The position numbers and the translations under genes are program-made. This document shows, piece after piece, positions 23,432 to 34,600 of a DNA stretch of 64,000 nucleotides. This DNA is from Hormiphora californensis (lineage: Eukaryota > Ctenophora > Tentaculata > Cydippida > Pleurobrachiidae), in contig CM035356.1 of NCBI GenBank assembly GCA_020137815.1, positions 7,182,211 through 7,246,210 on the forward strand, written 5' to 3'. Under the pieces are notes generated by a model. The model ran no database searches, was not told where the DNA came from, and saw only the letters and a list, made by a program, of their open reading frames with translations. Numbering within the stretch: the stretch's first letter is position 1; every line of letters begins with the position of its first letter.

Positions 23432-25281
23432 TTTTTTTTTCCCCCCCCCCCCCCCCCCCCCCCCTTTTTTAAAAAAAAAAAAAGGGGGGGGGGGTGCCCC
23501 AAAGGGGGGGGGGGCCCCCCCCCCCCCAAAAAAAAAAAAAAAAAAAAAGGGAAAAAAAAAAAAAAAAAAAAAAACCCCCCCCCCCCCCCCCCCCCCCCGG
23601 GGGGGGGGGGGGGGCCCCCCCCCCAAAGGAGAAAAAAGCCAAGGGGGAAAAGGGGGGGAAACAAAAAAGGGGGGGGGGAAAAAAACCCCCCCCCCCCTTT
23701 TTTTCTTCCCCCTTTTTTTTTTTTTTTTTTTTTCTAAAAAGGAAAACCGGGGGAGGAGGGGGGAGAGGACCGGGAGCGAGAGAGAAAAAAAAGAAACGGG
23801 AAAAAGGATGAGGGGAGAGGAGAGAAGAGGAAAAGGGGAGAGAGCGCGAGGATAGTGGAGGGGAGCGAGAACAGAGGGGAGGACGCGGAGGAGGAGCAAC
23901 AGAGGGAGGAGAGAGAGAGGAGAGAAAGACGGAGGGAGGAGAGGCAGACAGAGAGAGAGGCGAGAGAGAGATCAACGGGAGCGAGAAACAAAAAAAGGGG
24001 GAGAGACCCGAGAGAGAACCAAGGACGACTCGCCGGCGCCCTGCAAATAGGGCGGCAGTCTGGTCCAATGCTCTCTCACCTCTTGAGCCTTGAGCGTCGC
24101 TGGCGCCGCAGCCCCCGCGGGCCCTCGCTCCCCACTCTCCCTCGCCGCTCGCTCTCGTCTCTCCTCTTCTCTCTCGCTCCTCTCTCCTCTCTCGCTCTTC
24201 TCCCTCTTCTCCCCTCTCTTCTCTCCCCCCCTTTCCTCTCTCTCTCCTCTCTCTTCTCTCTCTCTCTCCTCTCTCCCTCGCCTAGCTAAACTCGTCTACA
24301 ATAGTGCCTAACATTGACACAATTTGATTGCCACATGTATAACAATGCAGACAATGGAGGAGCAGGTGTGTCCTAAACCATCTGGTGTGTGCTTGTAGAC
24401 AGAGTGTGTTTTGTAAGGGCTACCACACGACAATTAGAATTGTGGTAGGTATTATGAAACTAAAAGATTAGAAAGCACGATAAAATTTGAGTAATCTACG
24501 GAAATTGGAAAAGTAGTTACCTACTTATATAATTTTCGTGCTTTGCTGTCATCTTGGCAGAGATGTAAACTTAATGGAAATTGGGATAGTGATACTTCCA
24601 CCAAGATATATCCTCCCGATTCCCACTCTCCCATGCCTTCCCCTACTTCTCCTAATTATCCCTCCCTACTTCTCCTAATTCTCCCTCCCTATTCCCCCAC
24701 CCCTCCCCTCCCTACTTCTCCTAACTCTCCCTCCCTATTTCAGTTGCTACAACACGGCCCCTGGCTCTGTCTCTGTACTCCGCTCAATCCACGGCTATGT
24801 TGATTCCTTCTTCACATGCTCCTACTGCCGGGAACACTTCCTGACTATGGCTGAGAGAATGAAACTCCTTCAAATCACCGATGACAGAACAGCGATACTT
24901 GCCTTCTGGGAGGCCCATAACGTTGTCAACAAGCGGCTCAGTGTTGTAGAACATGATCCTTACTTCCCTAAAGTTCAGTTCCCGCCCCCGTCCATCTGTG
25001 AGGGTTGTGTGGATGCCACAGGGAGGTTTGACACGGCTGCTATATTTGACTTCCTGAACAAACACTATCGCCGTGTCCTCACACCGTACGGTCGACTAAG
25101 GTACGTTGATGGCGTGTTGGAAGAGAAGGGAGCAGTAAAGTATGACTTTAGAGGGAGTGACTCTGATAGTTTAAGTAGCGCACGGGTGATGTGTGTTATT
25201 ATTTTTATGTTAGTTTGTGTCTTTATGGTTGTTTGTAAGCAACGTCTTAAGCTGGTTAGTGTACTATTTAGACGCTTTTAA
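17106..25281 (+). CDS. QSOX: Quiescin sulfhydryl oxidase (QSOX), membrane form; one exon not found
   Basis: QSOX makes disulfides in secretory proteins, passing electrons from thiols through a thioredoxin domain to an FAD-bound Erv/ALR domain and to oxygen. Exons: 17106-17314, 17757-17881, 18135-18220, 18331-18450, 19402-19525, 19742-19869, 19993-20079, 21504-21617, 24744-25281; GT-AG and phases agree through 21617. Residues 1-19 are a signal peptide. The catalytic CGHC is at residues 59-62, followed by RGYPTVRFI and [10 protein letters not shown]-type helices. The last exon has [11 protein letters not shown] (Erv CxxC), [12 protein letters not shown] (FAD-binding HNxVN), ICEGC, and a C-terminal membrane span ([17 protein letters not shown]) with a basic tail. 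Exon 24744 needs two bases from a preceding exon, whereas 21617 ends in phase 0. So an exon of about 60 codons, which should hold the W...GYPCxLWxLFH segment, is missing. I chose ATG 17106, not an upstream in-frame ATG (17016), because it gives a clean signal peptide. Confidence 0.9.
18797..19027 (+). CDS. Small ORF with signal-peptide-like start in QSOX intron
   Basis: A 76-residue frame starts [20 protein letters not shown], a good signal peptide, followed by an acidic Asn/Thr-rich segment with one Cys. It lies in the intron between QSOX exons 18331-18450 and 19402-19525, on the same strand. I recognise no family. It could be a chance frame, an unused exon, or a small secreted protein. Confidence 0.2.
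   Translation: MYISVTLVVLFCTLFSITQSLDANTSSEPSFNDTVNKNIVDGTGDVCIFDDDVWGVWSVFQGDEDRFLAVAAQLVL
20817..20905. repeat. Cluster of two strong hairpins
   Basis: CCACCCGGC-GAA-GCCGGGTGG is followed by GCGCACCCAATGGGTGCGC. The style is the same as the hairpins of the dispersed repeat at 15657-16031, but the sequence differs. Inside QSOX intron 7. Confidence 0.7.
21258..21350. repeat. TC microsatellite
   Basis: Nearly pure (TC)n of about 90 bp in QSOX intron 7. Confidence 0.95.
21717..22379. mobile_element. Foldback MITE-like element in QSOX intron
   Basis: The ends are inverted copies of about 32 bp (TACTAGAAAGCCCATTGTTA onward). Inside are further inverted segments carrying CACGTG, centred near 21960 (GCACGTGCAACC ... 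GTGATACTGCACGTGC, with CTTGGCAACCCCC / GGGGGTTGCCAAG). A related arm continues to 22432 (CTCCTCACGACGTTCATTTG). No coding frame. Confidence 0.75.
22838..22982 (+). repeat. Tandem copies of an acceptor-like unit
   Basis: Two full copies and a truncated third of a unit that starts CAGGTTAAAAAGGCGCTGAA. Each copy is preceded by a C-rich tract ending in CAG, so each looks like a 3' splice site. The third runs straight into the corrupted sequence at 22985. One copy might be the start of the missing QSOX exon; this is inference. Confidence 0.7.
22985..23760. other. Corrupted-looking homopolymer block
   Basis: Almost all bases are in homopolymer runs, many of 8 to 35 bases (long C, G, A and T runs in succession). 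Flanking sequence is normal. This looks like base-calling or assembly failure. The QSOX exon for the FAD-binding start of the Erv domain is expected in this intron and was not found in its readable part. Confidence 0.7.
23761..24295. repeat. GA-rich arm and TC-rich arm around a GC-rich centre
   Basis: Purine-rich GA sequence (23761-24030) faces pyrimidine-rich TC sequence (24100-24290) across a GC-rich centre (GGCGCCCTGCAAATAGGGCG). The two could pair as an imperfect hairpin. Open frames here are low complexity. Confidence 0.5.
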
Positions 25282-25483
25282 CAGTTTGTGTACGTGTGTG
25301 TGGATTTTAAAGTTGGATATTTTGAATTTTTCACCCCTCCCTTCTCGTTTTTTTGTTCGCCTATCACATGTTAACGTGTGGTGTGTGCGTCAAAAAGTAA
25401 GAAATATACAAGTTTATGGTGACAACTTCAAAAAATCCGACTGCTGTGTGTTTTTATTTCTCATTTTAGCTCTCACTTTTCAG

Positions 25484-25526
25484 AATCATGGGTCGGTCAG
25501 ACAGAGGAAAAAGGTATATCATGTAA
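25484..25526 (+). CDS. QSOX: Alternative last exon of QSOX (soluble form)
   Basis: The last large exon contains a strong donor (AAG|GTACGT at 25101). A pyrimidine-rich acceptor ends at 25483 (CTCTCACTTTTCAG). Splicing them joins AG to A and reads I-M-G-R-S-D-R-G-K-R-Y-I-M-stop (stop 25524-25526), replacing the membrane span with 13 residues. AATAAA follows at 25530, so both forms could share one poly(A) site. Vertebrate QSOX1 also has membrane and soluble splice forms. The phase match is seen; usage is inferred. Confidence 0.55.
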
Positions 25527-25529
25527 CCA

Positions 25530-25535
25530 AATAAA
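25530..25535 (+). terminator. Poly(A) signal AATAAA of QSOX
   Basis: AATAAA lies 4 bp after the stop of the alternative last exon and about 250 bp after the stop of the membrane form. Confidence 0.6.
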
Positions 25536-28500
25536 AACTGAGTGTGACTGCAGTGGGCGAGTGTGTATTATATATGTGTGTGTGAGACGTGTGGGACAGA
25601 TGTCTGTGCGTGATTCTATGTTCGTATTAAATTTTGTTGGGATTTTTTTTGATTGTGTAAATACTAATTCTCTCATACCTCATTCTTCGCACCACATGTG
25701 AATTATGTTTCGATCTATTCATCTTCACCGCAAAAAAATTGACGTGTATTTTTCTTTGTTCAATTTATGACACGCAACAGCAAATCGCTACTCCCCGATT
25801 TTCAGAGAATCAATGTCCGACTGGTCGGATTCAAGCAGATCTTGAAACCTTGGCGTAGGGCGCGGTGACAGACGCACAGATAACTATGCGCAATCTAGCG
25901 GCGCGCGCGGCCCAGAGCCCGATAAATTGACAGCTGGTTTAGTTGACAGGACGTTACGTCGCCTTTGTCTGAATCTTTGAATTGTTTATTGTGTCACACA
26001 GTGTCAAATAACGCAGACCCTTCTTTGATTTCACTCAACAAATGATTCGAGAGTTAACTAGACAAGTTGCGACGTCCCAGAATTGAAATTCTGTTCTGCA
26101 GTGGAGACTTGTCTCACTAAACACCGTCAACCGGACGCGACACAGGGCACAGGACACAGTAACACTAACAATCATGCAGATTGCAGCATGACAAGTGGAG
26201 ACCTCTGTCACTGTCAGAGCATCTGAATGGGAGACCTGCTATTGTTGTAGCATCTAGCTCTTAAAAGGGTAGACGATTTGCTGTTGCGTGTATTCATATT
26301 GTATGTTCTTGTGGTCCACCACCGCACCCCAGAAGGTTGCTGTGGTGAGAAAATAACAAAGACAGACGAGGCTTCTAAAGTAGTGAAATAAAATCATCAT
26401 AATTACAATCGACTGTCCAACTATTGGCCATACAAAGCCTATACATTAACTTCCTGCCCTGGATTTTTTAGAACCTTTTAGTAATATCGAGCTGCTATAT
26501 GCAAACTGGAACCTGGTACCAGTTTCCAGATCACGAGTTGAAATATTGGATAACGAGGGTGTGTAGTTCAATTCCTTGATAGAGAATGTTGAATACTACT
26601 GCCAGCACGATGTACAACACTATCAGTATGATCTGAAATGGAATTCGGATGATAATACATGATACAACATCTAGAAATTGAAGGGCCAGGGGCAACAAAA
26701 CATGTCTAAAGGGGTGATAAAATAATCGTTAAATTGTCTGGCTGTCATGGAAGTTTTCACATTTCAGCACCCAGGGAAAAGAGCTTAGTGAGAGAAGATG
26801 TTGCCACAATACCTGTATTTTGTCCCATTTTTCACATGGACACTTACGTCTTACAAGAGAGTCTGAAAAGACTCAATTATTATTGTTTGTACCTGGTTCC
26901 GAATGGTCTCGAAACATCTGCTAAGTAGGTGTTCCCCTGCCTCCTCAGCACTCTGTCTATCATTCCGAGACCCCTGTCGGATAGCTACTACCATGGTACT
27001 GCTGCAGTAGGTTACATTGGAGCAGCTACAGTTGAATATACATGTCATTAGATCCGAGGGAGAGGGTTGGTAGAATTTTCAACAGGAGGGAGAGAATCTG
27101 TTGAGCACAAATTGGGAATGGGAAGAGAGGGCTTAGTCACTTTGCATCTGCAAGTGCATCTGTCTGGCGGCGCCAGACAGAAGTGCATCAAAAAAGTTTA
27201 ATGATAATAAACAAAACTAATATTTACAAAGCGGTACTTAGGTAATACAAGAATGCAAAACTTTGTCTGAATTTAACCTTGTAACCTTTTTTCTCTTTGT
27301 TTTCCGGCTCTCGGGTTCCCGATAGAGCACTGTTAGTGGAACGTGATCTATTCCTGTGTCTGAATTTAACCATATAGGTACAAAAAATGTCAAGGATTTC
27401 AGAATCTATCAGACCAGGGACCCCACGGCTGTCATGTCAAAAAAAACAAAACGGCCCAACAGATCGCATTGGCGCCGTCATGCCAGAACTGAGCTGGGTG
27501 ACATAATTACACAAAATAAACGGCAGCTCCAGATGTGAAAATGGCGAATGAGCATCATTATGGCTGTAATAACACATGAGTTACACACAAATATTATATG
27601 AGTAATTTCTTTCTCTCACTCTCCGTTTTGGAATATGAAAATTGAAAAATATATTAGCTGATCGGCGTTGAAATTGAAAGTTGAAGGTCAAGTTTCACTT
27701 TCAAGTTTCCACCTCCTTTCTTAAAAGGTTTTTTGTTTCTTAGTTTTTAAAGCTTCCAGAAGGAAAATATAGAATTGAGAAGTCTTCAGAAATTTTAGAT
27801 TTCCTGTTTCATATTGTAACTGGTGTTGAGTAGATACTTAGTACCGTACTAATAGTACTACTATAAGAACAAAGCAAGACACGCTAAAGACAAAGCAAGA
27901 CACGCTAAAGACATGACACGATTTAGCACGATGCCTGACACGGTCAATGACCCTCATCAGTCCTCTCACGACTTGAGCGAATAGTCACCGCGAGAAAGTG
28001 TCAGCGGCCAAGTTGGCAATGTAAGGCCTGACAGCTAAAGGACTATATATAGTAAAATAAGTCATAAGAGTAACATAGAAACGGGGAGGTTCTCCTACAG
28101 AAATAACGAAGATCGACTATCATAACTGGGAACACGAATACATTGAGGGGATGCGGTCGGAAGTCAGAAATAGAACACACGAGGTAAGCAATAGCGATGA
28201 GAGCCTATGAAAGAGGAAGAAGATGAAGGAATATGACGGAAGGAGGTGGGAGTTTATGTCCCCCCGCACTACAACGCTCCTTTCTCTTCTCCCTCAAGAT
28301 ATCCTTCGAATGCCCGAGAGAGTCTCTGGACGCTCTCTGAGAAAAAGAATGGTCCTCAATATCTCTCATCTACTCTCTCTCGATCCTCTCTCTGCTAGTA
28401 CTAAGATGCCCTCTCTCTCTCTTCCAATCTCCCTTCTTCTCCCATCTCTCTCGTCCTCACTCATCTAGTCCTCTCTATGGTAGAGCTGAGCAATGGTTCT

Positions 28501-28893
28501 ACTCGCTACCATTTCTCGTAGTATCTGAGGGAGAGAGGAGAGGAAGGAAGGATATAGGGGGTAGTTGTATAACAAGGGCGCCTATCATACAAGAAAGGAG
28601 CTATAAGAGGTATCAGTAAGAAAAAGTGTGAATCATCAAAATCATTTAGCAATTAGCATAACATTGATTTTAGAGCTGAGAGGGACAGGATCAGGAGTCG
28701 TATAACAAGGGCGCCTATCATACATGTACAAGAAAGGAGCTGCAGGGTAGGGAGATCGGACATATAGTCGAGTAATAAAAGTGTGACTCCAGACTCATCA
28801 TAGCAGAAATTAATTTGAATAATTACACGGCACGACCGTCGACCGTCCTTGGTTAGCTCGTCCTATTGTACATGTTCTCTTCTGTGCTTGCAG
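25536..28893. other. Mostly non-coding stretch between QSOX and the next candidate gene
   Basis: Apart from the candidate minus-strand exons at 26531-27036, I see no gene. It includes a GC-rich patch (25860-25925), a perfect palindromic hairpin TCTGTCTGGCGGCGCCAGACAGA (27159-27181) and a diverged direct duplication (28563-28640 and 28695-28790, sharing TATAACAAGGGCGCCTATCA). Confidence 0.4.
26531..27036 (-). CDS. Candidate 3' end of a membrane protein gene
   Basis: Two exon-like segments join in phase 0. Segment 27036-26893 (upper limit uncertain) reads CSNVTYCSSTMVVAIRQG ... ERCF-like helix (HLLSRCFETIRNQ) and ends at donor CAG|GTACAA. Segment 26632-26531 follows TTTCAG and reads IILIVLYIVLAVVFNILYQG, then a short tail and TGA. 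That gives an amphipathic stretch followed by one membrane span near the C-terminus. Upstream exons were not found. A possible AATAAA on the minus strand is at 25985-25990. No family recognised; it could be a chance pairing. Confidence 0.3.
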
Positions 28894-29267
28894 GGGGTCA
28901 ATCAAAACAAAGGCGGGGCGGAGTGGGGGAACAGTTGCCTCAAGAGAGTGCCTCATGTTTGGAGCTCTATATAATATGAAGCAGCATGATCCTTATACGG
29001 ATACCAATTCACAGCTTAGTGAGTTATCCAGTATACATGTATCATGCATGGCAATGATTAAAGTGAAGGGTTATTCCGCAGTCTCTCTTTGCTAGTTGAA
29101 AGACGAGTGAAGCGAGTATCTGAGGGAGATTTTTTACTAATAATACAACATGTATGTGGGATGTACACGCTGGGCTAAAAAGGAGGAATGAGGGATATGA
29201 GGATAGAGGATATTAGTCCAGGCTCAGAAAAGAAAGAGAGGAGAAGAGAGAGATAGGAGGAGAGAGA

Positions 29268-29308
<41 letters not shown>

Positions 29309-29312
29309 GAGA

Positions 29313-29348
<36 letters not shown>

Positions 29349-29757
29349 ATATTCTTTCTCTGGAGAGCATGTGGGGAGGGGGCGAGTCCCAACTATAATC
29401 ACGGATAGCTCATTCATTAAACATCGCCTACAGCTTATCGGACCACCTTCGATTGATGATGTATCTCTGCTCTCTTTCTTCCCCCACTCCGTGTCTGGAC
29501 AGAGTGAGAAATTAATAAATTGAGTGAGGCAGATAAGGCTGAAGCTTGTTTAACTCAACTAGTTGAAGCACAAGGGGAGACCCGGCCGGAGAGAACAAAG
29601 GTACATGGAGAAATATAGAAAGAGTATAACAAGTCGTCTACACACTGTGTGAATAGCAGCTCATGCGGGTCTCACAGCACTGGCCCCACACAACAATGGG
29701 AAGAGTCCAAATACGTGTACTATACACATGTAAAGACAATGGGCCCAGGTATCAGTT

Positions 29758-29793
<36 letters not shown>

Positions 29794-29922
29794 TCTCTCG
29801 CCTTCCTCTCTCTCTCTCGCTCTCCTCTCTCTCTCTCTCTTCCTCTCTTTCATTCTCTCTTTATCTCTCTATCTCTCTCTGGTATTCTCTCTCTGTATCT
29901 CTTCCCTCTCTCTCTCTCTTTC

Positions 29923-29956
<34 letters not shown>

Positions 29957-30227
29957 CTTGCCTCTCTGTCTCTCTCGCTCTCTCTCTCTTACTCTCTTTC
30001 TCTCTCTCTACTCTCTCTCTCTCTTCTGTATCTCTCTCTGTTTTTTTTTTTTTTTCTATCTCTCTCTCTCCTCTCTCCTTTCTCGCTTCCTCTCTTTCTC
30101 TCTCTCTCCTCCTCTCTCTCCCTCGCTATTTTTTTTTTTTTCTCTCCCTCTTCTGTCTCTCTATACCTCTCTCTCTCTCTATCTCTGTCTCTCTCTCTCT
30201 CTCTCTGCTCTCTCTCTCTCTCTCTCG

Positions 30228-30260
<33 letters not shown>

Positions 30261-31177
30261 TCTCTCTCTCTCTCTCTCTCTCTCAGCTCTTTCTCTCTCT
30301 GTGTGAGTGTGTTTGTCATTTGTGTTTACGATAAGGACAGGTGTGTGAGTGTCAAGTCAAGGGTCACCAGGTCATTTGGAATGCAAAGGTCCTGATATTA
30401 ATATCATCGAAGGCCGGAGATCAATGACGAATTGAGCACAGGTGTGTTGGGTATGGGAGATATCTTGGAATATTCAGAACGGTATGTTCAAGTTCAGGTA
30501 AATATTTGTTGCTCGATCTGTGTATATTATTGAAGTCACTGATTCATTCAGTTTTGCTTACAGGTTGGGCGATCATGTCATGTCTCATGATCACTCAACC
30601 GTTAAGGCAAAACTGTACTGGCGCCGCGACCCCCATTTGAATTATTAAGTCTGGCCCCCACGCCGCCAGACAGAGCAAACTGAATGACGGGGGCGCCGAC
30701 CCATCTGAGCGCATGGAGAATCTAGAAATATCTCATATTCCCAACTCTTCTTTCACCACCTCCCCCTTTAACAAGAGCTATTACTTTTTTTTTACCTTCT
30801 CCCCCCCCTACAACCCGCACCTGCTTTTTTTCCCCCCTACCTCCCCCCCTTCCATTTATTACTTTTTTTTCTCTTCACTTTGCCCCCCCTTGCCCCCGTT
30901 CTCCCCCCCCTTCACCATCTCCTTCCGTCCTTCACTCTCCGCCTTAAGGCGCTTCTTCCGCCACCACTCCCTCTCCTCTCCTCTCTCCCCTCACCTTCCA
31001 TACCATTATCCTCTCCCCTAATCATCCTTCCCCGCGCCTCTCATGTTCTGCCTGTCTGCCACTATGAAATGTGAATTTTTTAAGAACCGATCTGGCTATC
31101 TGGAACGTCACACACGATATTTTGCCATCGAGTGTGGGTCCATCAAACCCCGGATGTCTAATTATTATCGGAAGTGA
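28894..31177 (+). CDS. Candidate multi-exon gene, family unknown
   Basis: Several plus-strand segments have coding-like frames bounded by splice sites: 28894-29018 (GCAG before; KTKAGRSGGTVASRE, FGALYNMKQHDPY; donor A|GTGAGT), a segment ending at 29600 (SEADKAEACLTQLVEAQGE; donor AAG|GTACAT; start uncertain), 29657-29748 (QLMRVSQHWPHTTMGRVQI; donor AG|GTATCA), and one around 30300-30330 (SVFVICVYDKDR). A last frame 31064-31177 (MKCEFFKNRSGYLERH ... NYYRK, stop) is followed by AATAAA at 31246. Phases agree between the segment ending at 29600 and the one starting at 29657. The other joins are uncertain and a 540-bp TC array interrupts. No domain recognised. Confidence 0.3.
29265..29345. repeat. 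GA microsatellite
   Basis: (GA)n with a few GG interruptions. Confidence 0.9.
29757..30300. repeat. Long interrupted TC microsatellite
   Basis: About 540 bp of (TC)n with TTTTTTTTTT and other interruptions. It produces Ser-Leu open frames of up to about 250 residues, which I reject as genes. Confidence 0.95.
30564..30602. repeat. Imperfect hairpin
   Basis: GGTTGGGCGATCATG faces CATGATCACTCAACC across an 8-bp loop; one mismatch. Confidence 0.6.
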
Positions 31178-31674
31178 GGGAGAGAGAAACAAATTAAAAC
31201 TGAGACAATTTTGGGTTTTTGTACAAAAATGTGTTCAAGTTACGAAATAAACAAGACCAAGTATTGTAACAAGTCACAACATAGCCTCACTCATTCTATC
31301 CTCAAAATATTGTCTGTTCCAAATCATTTCTTTCTCGTGCAAACAAATCATATCAAACGGTCTTCCAGTCACCCCCAACTAAACTTGAAAAACATTAATC
31401 CCGCTTCAAAGGGTCCAAGAACAATAAATTCCTGTACATTCGAGATGCCAATTTTAGTTAAAAGTTTAAAAGTCCGTATTACAAACTTGAAGATTTAAAG
31501 ATGTAGTAATAGCAACTAAAGTGAGTTGAAAAAAGCTAAATGATTAAGTATAAACATTCCTATGAGATTGTTAGCTCTGTGTCACACAACATATCATTTT
31601 GACACAGACCAGTGTCCGACATTATACACTAATTAGTGTTAATTAATTAGTGTTAATTATACACTAATACATTC

Positions 31675-34600
31675 CTACGAAGCTGCTGTGGTAGCATTCA
31701 TTATCTCCTTATCAGCTTTCTTTTTGTCGTCCTTCTTCTTCTTTAAACTTGCCTTCTTCTCCTTATCCTTCTTCATTGTAGCCTTCTTGTTTTTAGCAGC
31801 TGCATTGGCGGTTTCGAGGAGCTTTCGGCGCATGTCAGAGGGGAACTTATCGTAACAGTGACGACAGTACGGCTTCATGTCCATCTCTATCACCTTGGAT
31901 CTGGAGAGAGGGAGAGGGGTTAGGGCGGGGGAGAGAGAGTTAGGGTGGGGGAGAGAGAGTTGGGGCAGGTGTGAGAGGGAGGGTTAGGGGGCTGTTGAAA
32001 TGCTTTCTGTCACTTCTGCAGTGTTATAGAGATAGGAGAGGTTGTTGAAGTGAGAGCGTGCACGTGTCACACTAATCAGGATAAGGAGTTGATGACGGCA
32101 GTAGACACTAGACAGTGTGGGTCATCTGTGTTTGTTCAGTTCGGAACAAGTCTTTGTACGTGCTGGGGTGGTCACGGCGTGCCTGGTGAAATTTTAACAC
32201 GACCTAGCATGCAACGGGAAACCACCACTTGTACGTGGTAGCTGAGGGTCTACAGAATGGCGCTACGGTGCGGGATAAAAAAATCCATTCCCTAAAATCG
32301 TTTTTTTTACTTTTATTTGATTTGGGTCAAAATTGGCTATATTAAACGTGGTCCCGAAAAATCCATAATGACTTAGCACACGAAATATGTCACCCCTACC
32401 TATTTTTGCACGTAGAATCGATTGCCGTTGAAGTCGAATCTCTAAAATGACTGTAAAATGGTCAAAAGTTGATTTTTTACCATTTTTTGGAGGTTTTTGG
32501 CCCCTAAACCATTGAAAACGTTGAGATAGGAATTTGAAACTAGTGCCAATCGTTAAAATGGTCATTTTTCTACCAAGAACCAAGTTTTCGTGTATATCCG
32601 ATTTATGGTTAGATTTGGGCAAATTGTTGAAATCTGCCAACTAGGAGAACCGTAACTTGATTTTCTTGTTTTTTGGATTTTGGCATTTTTGACAATCTTC
32701 TGATTGAAATGGTCAATCGGGACCATGCTTAAGTTGTTTATGGGACAATTTTCGACTAAAATCCAAGATTTCATACCAATCCAATAACAGATCGTTGATT
32801 TATAGAAAATTTAAGTAGGCAAAACGGTCAAAATGACAACTTTTCTTGCTTATTTTGACCGTTTTGCCTACTTAAATTTTCTATAAATCAACGATCTGTT
32901 ATTGGATTGGTATGAAATCTTGGATTTTAGTCGAAAATTGTCCCATAAACAACTTAAGCATGGTCCCGATTGACCATTTCAATCAGAAGATTGTCAAAAA
33001 TGCCAAAATCCAAAAAACAAGAAAATCAAGTTACGGTTCTCCTAGTTGGCAGATTTCAACAATTTGCCCAAATCTAACCATAAATCGGATATACACGAAA
33101 ACTTGGTTCTTGGTAGAAAAATGACCATTTTAACGATTGGCACTAGTTTCAAATTCCTATCTCAACGTTTTCAATGGTTTAGGGGCCAAAAACCTCCAAA
33201 AAATGGTAAAAAATCAACTTTTGACCATTTTACAGTCATTTTAGAGATTCGACTTCAACGGCAATCGATTCTACGTGCAAAAATAGGTAGGGGTGACATA
33301 TTTCGTGTGCTAAGTCATTATGGATTTTTCGGGACCACGTTTAATATAGCCAATTTTGACCCAAATCAAATAAAAGTAAAAAAAACGATTTTAGGGAATG
33401 GATTTTTTTATCCCGCACCGTAGCGCCATTCTGTAGACCCTCAGCTACCACGTACAAGTGGTGGTTTCCCGTTGCATGCTAGGTCGTGTTAAAATTTCAC
33501 CAGGCACGCCGTGTGGTGGAGGAGGTTGATGGGGTTGGCCGTTGGAGGGGAAAGGGTAACTCACTTTTGTTCCTCTAGAAGTGTGTCACATCCGCTGCAG
33601 AAGAAGTGGTTTTCACAATAATTCTTGTTCAGTACCTTAATCACTGTGGGAGAGAGAGGGGAGATGATGTTCAGCACTGAGAAAGATTCGAGATGATGTT
33701 CAGATTAGAGATGAGGAGAAAGATGAATAGTTACAGGGAGCGGGTTAATAGGTTTAAGAGAAAGAGGAAATGAGCAGTTATACCATAGTATAATGCCAGT
33801 AATGTCCAGTAATGTCTTTATAGGAGAACTATTATAGTCGACAAGTAATTGTCGGCTTTAACCTCTCTTATATGTTAATGGAACATTATAATGTACCAAT
33901 ATAATTTGCACTGTACAAACCGAAACTAATAATTTGTTGTGTTACAGTTGGACCCCGATTTACCGGGATGCCCAGGGGAAAGGGTTTTGCCCGGTAAATC
34001 GGGGTTCAATTCCGGTAAATCGGGGTCCGGGACTGTATCTCACCTTGCATACTGGATCTGTTATCACAGTAGAAGCACCGCACACCAAATAGTTTGGTAT
34101 AGTGGAACTGACAGTAGGGGACCTTCTCGTGCAGCATGAACTTCTCACCCGTTAGAGGACGCTCACACGCATAACACACGAAATGCTGGGGAGGATTAGT
34201 CATTTAGTTTTCACAAGGGGTGAGTAAAACAATAACAAATAATTCAGTATTTTATAATTATATTTACAACTGTATTTACAACTGTATGTACATTGTATTT
34301 ACAGCTGTTCTATTTACTACTATTTACCTCGGGACACCAGGCTTTATCGACAGCTTTAATTGCCCGTCCATCAATTGCTTTTTTACACGCAGCGCACACA
34401 TCCTGTATTTCCGTGTCGTAACAGAGCTGACAGTAATACGTATTGTCTTTCTCTTTTATCTTACTATCCAGGGGTTTACTGAGGGAAGAGGGGTGGGATT
34501 AGAGGGGGAAGAGAGGGGTTAGAGAGGGATGGTGTTAGAGAGAGGGGGTTAGAGAGAAATAGTGGTTAGGGAGAGGGTGGTTAGACTGGGGGTTGGAGAT

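Noticed and set aside
22981-24068. Gly/Phe/Pro/Lys-rich frames of up to 227 residues
   Set aside because: They are produced by long homopolymer runs in corrupted-looking sequence.
32263-33423. Identical 125-residue frames in the two foldback arms
   Set aside because: Composition is not protein-like and the frames are mirror images of one element; identity reflects the inverted repeat, not two genes.
34001-34025. GGTTCAATTCC as a tRNA T-loop
   Set aside because: It lies within a pogo-like miniature element; no acceptor stem or anticodon arm can be drawn. No tRNA was found elsewhere.
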